Positions 10,303 to 20,238 of a stretch of DNA of 64,000 bases are shown here, piece after piece. Source of the DNA: Vandiemenella viatica. Lineage: Eukaryota; Arthropoda; Insecta; Orthoptera; Morabidae. Each line of letters begins with the position of its first letter. Positions within the stretch are counted from its first letter, which is position 1. The position numbers were made by a program, and so were the translations under genes. Below the pieces are notes generated by a model, which ran no database searches, was not told the DNA's origin, and saw only the letters and a program-made list of their open reading frames with translations. The stretch is taken from positions 32,143,088 through 32,207,087 of the forward strand of contig CM061919.1 of NCBI GenBank assembly GCA_031002005.1. The letters are read 5' to 3'.

Positions 10303-10364
10303 GATTTGTTTATAATCTTGTAACCATATTTACTGATATAAACACGTTTTATTTCCAAAAAGAG
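10235..10364 (+). repeat. Perfect 65-bp tandem duplication
   Basis: The 65 bases at 10235-10299 are repeated without difference at 10300-10364. The perfect identity marks a recent duplication, or possibly an assembly artefact, at the point where Gypsy-2 pol has been lost. Confidence 0.93.
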
Positions 10365-11070
10365 TATGAGTTTGCAAGGATAGATTTGAAACTCAGAAAG
10401 AAGCATTTTCATCACTTTTCAAGGGCGAGTGAACTCGCTACCTCATAATACGTACAGATTCATTTTTGGTGAGGTGTCACCCTTATTACAAATATTTTAA
10501 GTTGCTTTTTTAACTGTGTTTTCTTTTATGTTAATGTTCTTACTTGACGGTAACATGATTGTTCGTATCTTTGCATGACGTATAAATGCATGAATGAGTG
10601 CTGTAAAAAATTAAACAAGTCTATAAAAGCATGAGAGTTATAAAAATATATCTCATAAAATTTGTGGGAAAACCGCATGCTAGCGCTTATGTATTGGTGT
10701 ATCCAAAGTCAGGTTAAAAAAATAAAAAATTATTGGACATAAAGTTGTATAAAATGTAAATGAGCAGCATAAACTGATAAACAATTTTAGTAATGAACGA
10801 TCTGACAAAAGACAGTGAGATTTGTGATTAAATATGTTTATTAGTTTTTTGTGTTGTGTTACTTAATAGTGTGTTGTGTGTGAATAATTTTGCTAATGGT
10901 TTGAACATTATTACAGTGCAAGCACATTGTAAAATAATGTTTAATTTACATGTTACAAAAGAAATGAGAATGAACAGTGTGATATTGGTACATCTCGGCA
11001 ATTAAATGCTGTTCTGTGGTAACTGAAAAGTAGTTGACAGCATTAATTACGCCTCGAAGTGGGGGCATAT
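10365..11070 (+). other. Gypsy-2 3' non-coding region and polypurine tract
   Basis: AT-rich sequence without a gene, ending in the purine run at 11056-11068 just before the presumed LTR. Confidence 0.5.
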
Positions 11071-11409
11071 TGTGACGTATGGTCATTCCCTGATGCACCA
11101 CTTTTCTAAGTAAAAGTTATTAAATAATTGTTTTCCATATGTAGATTAATTATTGTACAGAGACACCAATGAATTTTGTATATTTTTGTTGTAAAATTGA
11201 ATGTATCGAGTTTCCACAGACGGTATATTGTATGTAATTGGGGTAATATTAATATCTTAGTTAAGTATTATTATTAGGATCTTTTTTTTTTTAGTTTCTT
11301 TGTAGAGAGAGGATTCTTATATGAAATGTGAATGTGTAAAGAACTTCATATGCGATTAAAAGTCGTAATAACGCATATTCGTGTCGAGTACTAATTTTTA
11401 AAAATAAGA
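11071..11409 (+). repeat. Presumed Gypsy-2 3' LTR
   Basis: Starts TGTGACGTATGG directly after the polypurine tract. Its end is uncertain because no second copy is present; I place it where the LINE fragment begins. Confidence 0.4.
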
Positions 11410-12430
11410 AATTAGCACACTATTGACTCAGTGGTGATATTATATATTCTCGCCAGCACGTAATGGCTGTGCTTTCGGTAGTATGAAATATCTGCAGGCA
11501 TCGATGTGTTACGAGGCTGTTTTTCAGGGCTAGGTCTCAAAGAACACGCCTTTCCTCGTTGTAGTGTGTGGAATTCTGAGGAAAGCATAATAAGCGAGGG
11601 AAGATATTTCACCGTTGGCGTTCATCCTGCCAGTAGGTATAACTAGCATAACTAGCGTACGAAAAAAGGATCCAACTGACTCACAAGTAAATAAGTTACA
11701 AAACCATTTAAAAGAGGTAAGGAGGTTGCACAATATACATAAAAGGATGTTGAGACTGTGGTAGAACTTCACTCGGCCATGTGACGGAAGGTGGCTTACA
11801 CATTAATAATTTCAATGTTGTTCACCATCGTGGAAATAGTGTGGATATTATATGTGAATGCAGGCTTTCCCGGCGAATAAATGATAACAAATCTTCTCGG
11901 GTTTGCAGCCGGATTTTATTACAAAGCGACAAGCTTTCGGCAACTAGGTCAGTAGCCAACTACAGGTCGATTATGTATCGCCTGGTATTCGTAACGGCAA
12001 GATCGCCGATACATAATCGACCTGAAGATGGCTACTGAGCTAGTTGGCGAAAGCTTGTCGCTTTGTAATAAAATCCGGCTGCAAACCCGAGAAAATTTAT
12101 TATCAGTGTGGATATTATTTTTGCTGCATGCTGAAATCAGGCAGCCATTGGTAATAATATTTCGCACATATGTTGCGCACCCATAACTTCGATGATGTGT
12201 GGCACCTAAGTTTTTGTAACCCTGTATTTTTCCTCTCAGACTCTAAGCTGCAAATCATCCTTGGGGTGAGTTTCTTGAACACAGGATATGTCGACGTTGT
12301 GGTCAAGTAATAACTTTGAAAGGCATTCGCTTTTTGATCGGTTTATTCCTTGTAAAACCCGCAGTGAAGGTCCAAGGGCTCTTTCCTTTTGGTTCTGATA
12401 AGAACCGATAGGTGACATGAGGATTACTTT
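11410..12430 (-). pseudogene. LINE endonuclease fragment split by a palindromic insert
   Basis: The start of an apurinic-endonuclease-like ORF2 from a non-LTR retrotransposon. On the minus strand 12418-12236 carries the N-terminal motif NRSKSECLSKLLLDHNVDIS and VQETH, containing the catalytic Glu. 12306-12119 continues to NNIHT. After the palindromic insert the reading resumes at 11837 and runs on to GRMNANGEI near 11620 and below. Stops and shifts are present. The clade is not certain. It ends abruptly near 11410. Confidence 0.7.
11852..12104. mobile_element. Palindromic PLE-like insertion, 253 bp, with 14-bp target duplication
   Basis: AGTGTGGATATTAT lies at 11838-11851 and again at 12105-12118. 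Between them is a near-complete inverted repeat: the left arm (about 11880-11960) is complementary to 12030-12100, and the inner part (11963-12021) is a second palindrome. Each arm carries GCTTTGTAATAAAATCC-type sequence like PLE terminal repeats. The right arm on the plus strand shows a hammerhead-like core (CTGAAGA ... CGAAA). The LINE frame continues across it, confirming insertion. Confidence 0.8.
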
Positions 12431-12779
12431 GCTCTGGTTGCCAGGAGATCCTACAGAATTATTTGGCAGGCCGACTGTGTAGACTGTTCAGCCGTTCAAG
12501 CACGTTGCCCAGGGTGCACCACAAGGAGGCTAGTCTACGTTACACCTCGCTAATTTACAGTCATTACAGTTACTAAAGTGAACAAAATGTAGTAGATAAC
12601 AAATAACAATAAAACCCTGTTACCAAATTTATCACATTACTTTCACAATTACAACTCAAGCTAGTGCTTAGTGGCCTGGTTGTTGTTGTTGTTATGATGG
12701 TTGTTTTAGGGCGCGTCGACATCGAGGTCATTAGCGCCCTGCCTGGTTGTAGCATATGCTGTTATGGCTACACAGCCAA
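12431..12779. other. Non-coding; LINE 5' flank and a short dispersed-repeat piece
   Basis: 12431-12660 is upstream of the LINE start and has no gene. 12673-12745 contains a TTG repeat followed by TTTAGGGCGCGTCGACATC and ATTAGCGCCC, an inverted GGGCGC...GCGCCC motif I associate with a common orthopteran repeat. Confidence 0.4.
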
Positions 12780-12782
12780 ATC

Positions 12783-12910
12783 ATCAACACGGGTCAACAC
12801 GAAGACTTTCCCGGCTTACGACTGCAATGAAGTCTTCACGGGTGTACCGCCGAATTGTGTTGTGAAAACACAATATTTCGACGACTAGCTCCGCCGTCTT
12901 CATCAGGTGT
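12783..12910 (-). ncRNA. Hammerhead-ribozyme-like motif in PLE-C terminal repeat
   Basis: On the minus strand the core CTGATGA is followed by a stem closed by GACG/CGTC, then CGAAA. A hairpin with arms ATTGTGTT/AACACAAT ends in TTC, a possible cleavage site. PLE terminal repeats are known to carry hammerhead ribozymes. Helix I is weak here and there is one bulge, so activity is uncertain. Confidence 0.5.
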
Positions 12911-13353
12911 GGACACATCTGTACTGGTCGGCTGACCCACAGATACTGAGATAGCTGGACTGCACTGGACTATCAGATGTATGGGCATATCCAATTCTGA
13001 CGTTCGTGAGCCAGGATTAACCTATGTCTCATATCTATTCTTAATTAATTTGAACTGGAAATTGCCAATGTCTTGATTTGCTGTGGTAACTAAAATATAA
13101 TTTACTAAAACTAATGGTGGGAAGCTTTATTTTGAAAGTATTTATAAGGGACCTATTTACAATATTGTGGAAACCTTAAACTAATGGGGGGAGGGCATTA
13201 TGCTAATATTTTAGAACCTACTTATGCTAAAGGTGGGAAATTTAATTGTAATGGGGCCTGCATTGTACTGATGCAGGGTCTAACTTAATCTATTGATGGG
13301 TAGGAGGATTTGGTGGATGGTTGGAGGTTAAAAATGATATTGTCTGGTGAGGG
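12911..13353 (-). other. PLE-C 3' non-coding region
   Basis: No gene seen. It contains several G-rich blocks (AATGGTGGGAAG, AATGGGGGGAGGG) spaced through AT-rich DNA. Confidence 0.5.
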
Positions 13354-14140
13354 TTAGTTTTCCGAGCGCTTTCCCGGACGCACTAATTCTTCCTCATCGT
13401 CTAGTTTCTGTGATGAAGGGATGGATAGATACTGAACATTTTCAGGAATTATTTGAAAATTTAATCTACGACATACCTCCCTATTGGGAAGGTACCTAGG
13501 TGCGTCAACTCGGGTACCGAACTTCCTAATATACATGTAGGCATCCGGCGGCTGGCTGCCAGAGGGCGTGGCTATAGTTCTCGTTGCGGCCCGAACTGAT
13601 ATGGAGCCCCCTATGACGGCAGCTGGACAGAGGTACAACATTATCTCTATTCTTGTCACAGCTGGTTTCCATGCCTAATACATAGACGACTGTGTCTACT
13701 GAATGTGTTGGTCAGTCGAATTTCGATCGTTTCCTTGATAACAGATTCCAGAAAATGTGAAGTTCTAGCCAGTACCCTATCGTTATTGAATTCTACTCTG
13801 TGGCCATGGCCATAAAAGTACTCGGCGATCACTGATTTGCTGTATTGTCCTAGGCGGAGGTTCTTCACACCGGTATTCTATTATGCTGATAGTTTGACCG
13901 ATGTTGGTCTTTCCACATTTTCACGGAATGCTATAAATGTACGAAACTCTTAGACCAATATCATCCTTGCCTGAACGGAGGTATTCCTGTATCTATGCCG
14001 TGCGAGAATTCTGGCAATTTTCCCTGAGGTGTTTCCGCCGAATGGCAGAAAGGCGGTGGCCTTGGGCGTTTCTTCGTGTTGGACTGGAATTTTCACCAGC
14101 TTACAGTCAGTTGCACTTTCTGTATGCCTTTCGGTGTACC
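13354..14140 (-). pseudogene. PLE-C endonuclease and linker
   Basis: The C-terminal module of a Penelope-like polyprotein, needed for target nicking. The minus-strand frame 13656-13868 has LRLGQYSKSVIAEYFYGHGH and the EAIEIR-like box (KETIEIRLTNTF), the C-terminal half of the GIY-YIG endonuclease domain. 13354-13659 is the tail of the protein. The linker upstream to 14140 matches the copy at 43330-43510. The GIY-YIG signature itself is not readable, and frames are broken. Very similar to 43523-43965 on the plus strand. Confidence 0.78.
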
Positions 14141-14289
14141 CCCAAGGGGCTGGGCCTCTCTCCGGGAAGGTCTGGATGACGGATCTGGCGCTCGCTAGGG
14201 TCTCGAGCCCCCCCCCTACGCTTTTCTTGTATCCGCTATGGGTGCAAGTTCCGGTGTCGGGGGAAATTTGTTCTCCCTATTAAGGGATG

Positions 14290-15490
14290 CGACGGGTTGA
14301 TTATGTACTGGAGGTACTGTTATCATATCTTACTGAAGTGTGATGATTCGCAAAGTATGAAACCACTGGTGTTAAACTTATTGTATCTGCCAAGAGAGGG
14401 CATATTGCTGGACATCGGAATTGGGTCCTTGCAGCGGGCCGTTGTAGGGGGCGTGTTGTTACCGCCTCTGCCGTCCCCAGGACTCATGCACAGTGACCAC
14501 AGTACCGTCGCTCCCGGTCTTCGGGCTGGGGGTTCAGTGGGGTGGCATCCGCTGCTGAACGGAAGGCTTTTGGGTAGTCAAGCTGCATCTATGCGCACCA
14601 CGGTTTTGGCCACAACTCAAGACGCTGAGCAACCTTTCCCTGATTGCTCCAATTTTGGGGGTGTCCTGGTGAACAAAGACCAAGCACCTCAGAAGCTTAG
14701 TGCACCTCTGCTTTCCAGCGCAGTATAACCACCGGAATCGAATTGAAGGGGTCAGTACCACGGTCTTGAGGGCTGTTGTTGGTTGCGGTTCGCCGCCTCT
14801 GGGTTCGGCCCCTGGGCTCAGAGGTAGCATCCCTGCTGGTGGGAGCCGTCTCTAGTCTCTTGTACCTCTAATGCTGCCATAGTAGGTCCACGGTGTTGAC
14901 TGGTAGTGCATTTGTTTACCTGTGGCAGCATTCACCAAGTGAACGTTGCGGTGACTTTCAGGCCTCTGCAGCGGGATCGTGCAATACGACGGTGCTCCGT
15001 GGAGCTTGGACAAGTGCTTGGGAACCAGTGCTCATACTGGACACAAGTGTCGGCCGGGTGCGGGATAAAGCGCACTAGGAGCGCTCCCTAGTGCGGGAAG
15101 CCGCGTATTCAGTGGCGTCGTTCGGTCGGCAGGCGTGGTGGATCGTGCGAAGGGGCATTACTGCGCGGAGCCCGGTCGCTATGGCTTCCGCCAATCCTGC
15201 GGGGTTCGGTTGGGGCCGGGTGTTGCGCGAAGGAACCATAGAGAGGCTTATGCTATACGGCCAGGTTTTGAAAGAGTGATGTCCTGGTTCGTGGCGGGTG
15301 CCGCGTCCGCGTCATTCCCCGTGGTCACCTATCAGGGGTGGCGAAAGCTGTCTTGCCGCGCCGTCCTTACTATAATGGCGGGTGATTCGGAAGAGTCCAA
15401 TTCCGCGGCGGGGACGTAGTGAAGTGATATGATAGCAAGGTGTGGTCGGGATGGCTGGGGAGGGCTTCAGCTCAATCACCGCTTAACACC
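14290..15490 (-). repeat. GC-rich PLE-associated segment, copy in PLE-C
   Basis: About 1.2 kb of GC-rich sequence lying upstream of the PLE endonuclease. Parts reappear at 18336-18830 (same orientation), and at 19640-20102 and 25048-25556 (opposite orientation, belonging to one PLE). Shared landmarks include GACTGGTAGTGCA, GCTATACGGCCAGGTTTTG and GGCGGGTGATTCGGAAGAG. I see no protein domain in it. It could be an intron, a regulatory segment or a hitch-hiking repeat. Confidence 0.7.
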
Positions 15491-15499
15491 TCAATCCGG

Positions 15500-16900
15500 T
15501 AGGTGGACCGAATTAGGTATCTTGGAGTTACTCTGGCCAAAAGGCTAGCGTTTACCAATCATATAGAGACGACTTGTGATTGAGCTGTAGCTGCCATGAA
15601 TAAATTGATAAGCATTGGACAAAGAAGGTTTCGACTGCTAATGGAAGTCATCAGACTATATACCACGACAGTATACTGTGCTCAGTAACTGGCTATGCAG
15701 CTTGCACATGGTCAGAGGAACTACTAAAAGTAAAACCAAAAGAAGCCCTCAGGAGAGTACAGAGAGGGATTCTAATTAGATTTAGTGGTGCATACAGAAC
15801 GGTATCAACCGATGCGCTGACGGTAGTTGTGGGTGTCTGGCCACTGGATTTGGAAATTAGAAAAATAAGTGCTAAGTATTTGCTAAAGAAGGCCGAGCTG
15901 GAAGAAATCTAGAATGTTGTGGGAGTACCAGCTACCAATAAGGCGGAAATAACGGTTGAGCTACTGGATGAATGGCAGAGCCAATGGGATAACAGTGAGA
16001 CTTCCCTAATATAAGGGAAAGGATACAACTATGCCATGTAAACCCGTCAATGGTGATGGTGCACTATATAACAGGACATGGTCCCTATAACAGCCAGTTA
16101 CATAAGCGAGGCCTATGTGATACAGATAATTGCGACTGTGGTCGGGAGGGCACCCCATAACATGTGGTCTGGGATTGTTCACTGACAGAAGATATAAGAA
16201 GAGATAAATTAGATCCACTGCGACAGACACCACTGCCGGAGGTCATAAGAGATCCAGATACGTTCCGAGTGCTCAATGAAGTGGTACAAGAGGTCTCAAT
16301 ATTTCATAGAGAAAGGTACATAGCAGAGGTGGCGGCTCGGGGAAGGCCACGATGCATACCAGGAAAAGAGGAGGAGTAATACCGAATAGGACTTCCGGAC
16401 GCCGGCTGCCGGTGGTCCGATCCAGAGCACCGATGGTCCGTGGGAGCCGGCTGCAGCCGCCTGGTCATCGGGCGAAGTGGTTTGGACCCATCGGGTCGGT
16501 GATGGTCTGGATACAAATAACCAATTGTTACAAAAGTCGTTAGAAGTACAGTAGCAATGATTGTTAATAGTAGTAGGAAATTATTTTGTAGTAGTTAGCA
16601 GTAGAGTAGCAAACAAATGTAAGTAGCGATGGCATAGTATGGGGAAGTTAATTAGGTTGGTGGTGGATTTGAGTTTTAGTAGTTAGCAGCATAAGTAAAC
16701 AGTGATGGGTAGTGAAAATGGGATTCATAGTTGGGAAACTACAATTGAGTTATAATAATAATAAGGGAAAATTACCCCTGTACCTAAGAACATCATTGTA
16801 ATAGAAATAAATAGGGGACATAAGTTTCGCTAGACCCGCCTCCCCGTGGTGGGGACGGGAACCTGAGGATACCTTCCGCAGAGCCAAGTGGCCAGGTAAA
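15500..16900 (+). mobile_element. R1-like LINE, 3' part
   Basis: The 3' end of a non-LTR element on the plus strand: the C-terminal part of ORF2, then AT-rich 3' UTR with possible end signals near 16800. The 5' part is missing; it abuts PLE-C directly. Confidence 0.75.
15505..16378 (+). pseudogene. R1-like ORF2 C terminus
   Basis: Post-RT region of an R1-clade ORF2. It starts in the thumb (YLGVTLAKRLAFTNHIE) and passes through STDALTVVVGVWPLDLEI near 15810-15860. It reaches the C-terminal zinc-binding segment around 16120-16190, where pieces in two frames give CDTDNCDCGREG and HVVWDC. The final frame 16164-16379 ends with RERYIAEVAARGRPRC. At least four in-frame stops are present. The Cys/His tail is characteristic of R1/TRAS-type elements. 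Confidence 0.75.
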
Positions 16901-17100
16901 TAACAACATCATACACTTAGTGAAACTAAATATGTAAAATGGTCATTGTATAAAACATTTTGTAAACTAGGTAATAAGCTATTAGGTTGTAAGAAAAAAA
17001 AAGTACCCCTGAGGGGTCTGCGTCCGACGCCATGGGGCGGCGCAGATATGGGGTTGGCGATCCCAATGTGGCCGAGCTGGGGAGGTTGCGTGGAGCAGTA
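16379..17100 (+). other. R1-like 3' UTR and junction
   Basis: No gene. AT-rich with AATAATAATAAGGGAAA near 16755 and a short inverted repeat, CCCGCCTCCCCGTGGTGGGGACGGG in character, at 16839-16862 (arms CCCC/GGGG). An A run at 16994-17002 is followed by CCCCTGAGGGG. Confidence 0.45.
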
Positions 17101-18335
17101 GTTTGAGGTGTCGGAGTGCACGTTACTCTAGTATCCAAGATAGCGCGCAGCGCCCTCCGTAAAGCAGTCAGCTGACTACCCTACCCTCCTGGGAACTGGG
17201 CAACGGGCGTCGGCCCACTGCACTTAAGTGCGCGGCAGGGGAATCACGTCAGTGACCCCGGCGGTGACTCTTCAAACACTACAAACAAGAGGACAAGAGG
17301 ACAAAGGCTTAAGAATACAGCCAATTGGTTGCATACGGGGTGGCTACCCAAAGTCGATGGACGGGGTACTCCGCGGGTGGCAGTCAATTGAGGTGTCGGA
17401 AACTGGCCGTTCCCAAGTCCTAGTATATGAAAACTAGCCCCGGCACATGACATGGAGGATACCCGTGAAACAGTTAGGTTTGACTACCCTATCCCAGAAA
17501 TCTGTGCGACGGGCGTCTCCTCTCTGCCTTAAATGTGCGGTAGGGCTTTCACGAATGAGTCACGGAACAGCGACTCTTCAAACGATGTGAGGAATCTTCG
17601 CTAACAAGAGTACCAAGCCGAACCATTAAGAGTGTTCGGGATGAGCTACTTGGTGTGCGAGACGACACTCAGGGGTCTCGACCTTCTTTAGGGACTTGTT
17701 ACGGGATTGGCGATACTGGTTTCCCGAGCTCGGCGTAGAGACTACACCAAGTAATTGGTGAGGAAGGCTCCGCATGTCCACGCCGAAGGTGCCTGCAGCG
17801 AGGAGGATTGAGAGTCCGCGGCGCTGCCACCCCAAGGAGACGGCACCAAGTAATTGGTGAGGAAGTCTCTATCGGCCGCGCTATAGGGGTCTGGAAGATG
17901 ACACCGGAAGTCTCCCCCCCCCCCAGGTAAAGTGGAGACAGTCTGGGAAGTGGTGCACCCTGCCGCCGGTATGGAACAAACAAACGGACCGGTGATTCTG
18001 GTCTTCAGAAGACTGGGACCGTTGTGGGGTGACGAGGTGCAGCCCTCGCGCCAGTAGTACTCATTGCCAACGCCTAGGCAGTAAGACCGATGGATGCGGA
18101 TTAGAGGGCTTGTCCCTTTTTTGCTGCTCACGGCAGTAGAATCTAAGGTGCAGGGATGTGACGCGACCCTAATGAGAGGCAACGGATGAGAGGTAAGCTG
18201 GCCTGATCTGGCAACGACAGGGGACGTCTCCAGATTGAACATATTGGCACTCGCTGGCACATGTGATCAGTGATCAAGGAATCTTGTGCTCCCCTTACCG
18301 CCGGTATGAACCATTTGCTGCAAAAATAGGTCCTC
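17101..18335 (+). repeat. GC-rich non-coding region with divergent tandem units
   Basis: Two related units, at about 17172-17285 and 17478-17590, share TGACTACCCTA, CGACGGGCGTC-like and GCGACTCTTCAAAC blocks. A second pair, ACCAAGTAATTGGTGAGGAAG, occurs at about 17744 and 17844 and contains the palindrome CCAAGTAATTGG in part. A poly-C run lies at 17917-17926. Apparent ORFs look like chance open frames. It may be the 5' UTR/promoter of an R1-like element. Confidence 0.5.
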
Positions 18336-19400
18336 TTATATGTGGAGACTGGTAGTACACGGGTCCGAACATCTGACCCAGGTGGGACAGCGACACCATT
18401 GGAGCGCTTCAGCGCGGTCGTTCACTACGACGGTGCTCTGCGAAGCTTGGTCGAGTGTGCGGGAACCTATTGCAGGGGAACACTTACTAGGAACTTGCCC
18501 TGTAGCGCGTGGCCTAGTGGAAGGCTGGCGGCTTCGTGGGGGGCGTGTACAAAGGGCAATCCCGCATTGTTTCTTGGTTGCATCGGCTTCCGCCTTTACC
18601 CCAGTGGGGGAGGGTGGCGCCGAGTACACGCGGGAATAGCAGAGATGCTTAAGCTATACGGCCAAGTTTTGGTAGGGTCTTCGGCCTGGTCGTGGCGGGC
18701 GCTGGCTCCGCGCGCTTCCCTTAATGGGTGGCGAAACGCGTCTTGCTCACCCTCGTAGTTGTAATGGCAGGTAGTTCGGAAGAGTCTCCGCGGTGGTGGC
18801 GGAGGTGGGTGGTAGGTATTGGGGGAGTCGAGATGGCGGCATAACTGAAACGTTCGGCCTACCCAATGATTAGTCCCAACATCCCAGAAACACCGTGCCT
18901 CTCGGTGTACCCGTTTCGCCTGTAGATAGTTATCAGATGTTTCAGTTCTTGTGGCAGGCTGTCTCTGTAGCTCTAGCCCTATACACAAAGGTATTTAAAA
19001 CAGTGTTACGCTGGAAAAGATGGTCGTAACTTGTGGCGACCAGATACTGGTCCGTGTGGGTCGATTTTCTATATACACTATTCCCTAGCGCTCAGACCGT
19101 CTTTCTTTCAATTGAAATGTCGAGGAAAGATAAGCGGCCATCGTTTTCCATTTCAATAGTAATCTTTATAATAGGAGGAATTCCGATAAGATATTGCAGA
19201 AACTCATATAATGTCTTGTAACCATGGGGCCACACCACAAACGTGTCATCGACATATCGGTAAAAACATGTCGGCTTGAGAACTGCTCCCTGCAGGGCTT
19301 TTTCATCGAAATGCTCCATGTACAAGTTGGCAACTACGGGAGAAAGTGGAAATCATATGGCAACCCCGTCCACTTATTAATAGTTTTTCCCTAAGTTTGC
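18336..19400 (-). mobile_element. PLE-A, Penelope-like fragment with RT
   Basis: A minus-strand PLE fragment: RT from about 19400 to 18860, then the GC-rich PLE-associated segment down to 18336. It lies head to head with the plus-strand PLE starting at 19440 and shares sequence with it in inverted orientation. Confidence 0.78.
18860..19400 (-). pseudogene. PLE-A reverse transcriptase
   Basis: RT of the Penelope class. On the minus strand it reads SPVVANLYMEHFDEKAL near 19345-19300, then FYRYVDDTFVVWPHGYKT with the catalytic YVDD at about 19250. It continues through GRLSFLDISIERK near 19100 and a Penelope-typical downstream stretch (VYRKPTHTDQ-like) around 19060. The last part, 18990-18860, is the post-RT segment. 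There are stops near 19370 and 19030. The VDD motif with Penelope-specific surroundings makes the class assignment firm. Confidence 0.85.
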
Positions 19401-19439
19401 GAAATACATGGACCCCCTTTTAAATATATATTGGCATCC

Positions 19440-19640
19440 ACCATTCTGTGCTGCGTAACACTATTTTAAATACTCTTGTGCATAGGCCTAGAGCTATGGC
19501 TGACAAAGACAGCCTGCCACAAGAACTCGAACACCTTATAACTGTCTTCAGGCCAAACGGGAACACCGAGAGATATGAGTACAGATGTTTGATCTACTGT
19601 TCCGGTTGAGGTGTTATTCCGAACCTGAGCCGAACACCTC
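19440..19640 (+). pseudogene. PLE-B post-RT segment
   Basis: The plus strand reads RAMADKDSLPQELEHLITVF at about 19490-19550, a stretch typical of the region after the Penelope RT. It is the inverse counterpart of 18860-18990 in PLE-A. The RT core of this copy is missing, so it is 5'-truncated. It continues into the GC-rich segment. Confidence 0.75.
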
Positions 19641-20102
19641 CCCCGCCACCCCGACCACAGCATACCATCATACGACTTCACTACGCCCCCGCATCGGGAT
19701 TGGACTCTTCCGAATCACCCGCCATTACAGCTGGGAAGGTGAGGCTAGGTGCCTTTCGCCACCCCTTATGGGTGCTCACGGGGAATGACGCCACGAATCA
19801 GGCCGCAGACCCTTCCAAAACCTGGCCGTATAGCATAAGCCTCTCTGTACTTCCTACGCGTAACACTAGGTGCCACCCGAACCGAGCAGGGTCGGATGGA
19901 AGCCGTAGCGACCAGGCGCCGAGCAGGAATGCCCCTTCGCATGATCCACCGCGCTATCCGACCGAACGTATCGCCTCCTAGTGCGCTTTCCCCCGCACCC
20001 GTAAGCACGGTTTCCCACGCACTTGTTCAAGACACACAGAGCACCGTTGTAGCACCCGCTCCCGCTGCAAAAGCCCGAAGGTCCCCACAGCGCTCACCCG
20101 TG
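19641..20102 (+). repeat. GC-rich PLE-associated segment, first part in PLE-B
   Basis: Inverse match to 18336-18830 and 14880-15480. It ends at the Jockey-1 target duplication. No protein domain recognised. Confidence 0.7.
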
Positions 20103-20238
20103 CCGCCGCCGTGAGCATTTTCTGCTTTTCCTTTGTTAAGCAGTTGTGGTGAAGTTTGTTGTCATTAGACATTTCCTTCAATCTTACAGATTTAGTCACT
20201 TTACTGATGGTTTGCCTTTTGGTTGCTCTTTGTTTTTC

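Larger units (their letters stand above)
7821..11420 (+). mobile_element. Gypsy-2, internally deleted LTR retrotransposon
   Basis: A plus-strand relative of Gypsy-3 (31-41 kb). Gag (7821-9560) and an acidic pre-protease module (9700-10230) are recognisable. Protease, RT, RNase H and integrase are missing. The 3' end has a polypurine tract (GAAGTGGGGGCATA ending near 11069) followed by TGTGACG at 11071, a plausible 3' LTR start. This is a non-autonomous deletion derivative. Confidence 0.75.
12780..15490 (-). mobile_element. PLE-C, Penelope-like element, 5'-truncated
   Basis: On the minus strand: a GC-rich segment (15490-14290), the linker before the endonuclease (14140-13930), a GIY-YIG-type endonuclease C-terminal region (13868-13354), a 3' non-coding region and a terminal repeat with a hammerhead-like motif (12910-12780). 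The same order occurs in the plus-strand copy at 43.06-43.97 kb. RT is absent here. Confidence 0.75.

Noticed and set aside
10235..10364. CRISPR-like array
   Set aside because: Only two adjacent units and no spacers; it is a simple tandem duplication inside a retrotransposon.
17742..18260. 172-aa open frame on the minus strand
   Set aside because: It lies in GC-rich repeats, has no domain, and overlaps other long chance frames. It is treated as an artefact of base composition.
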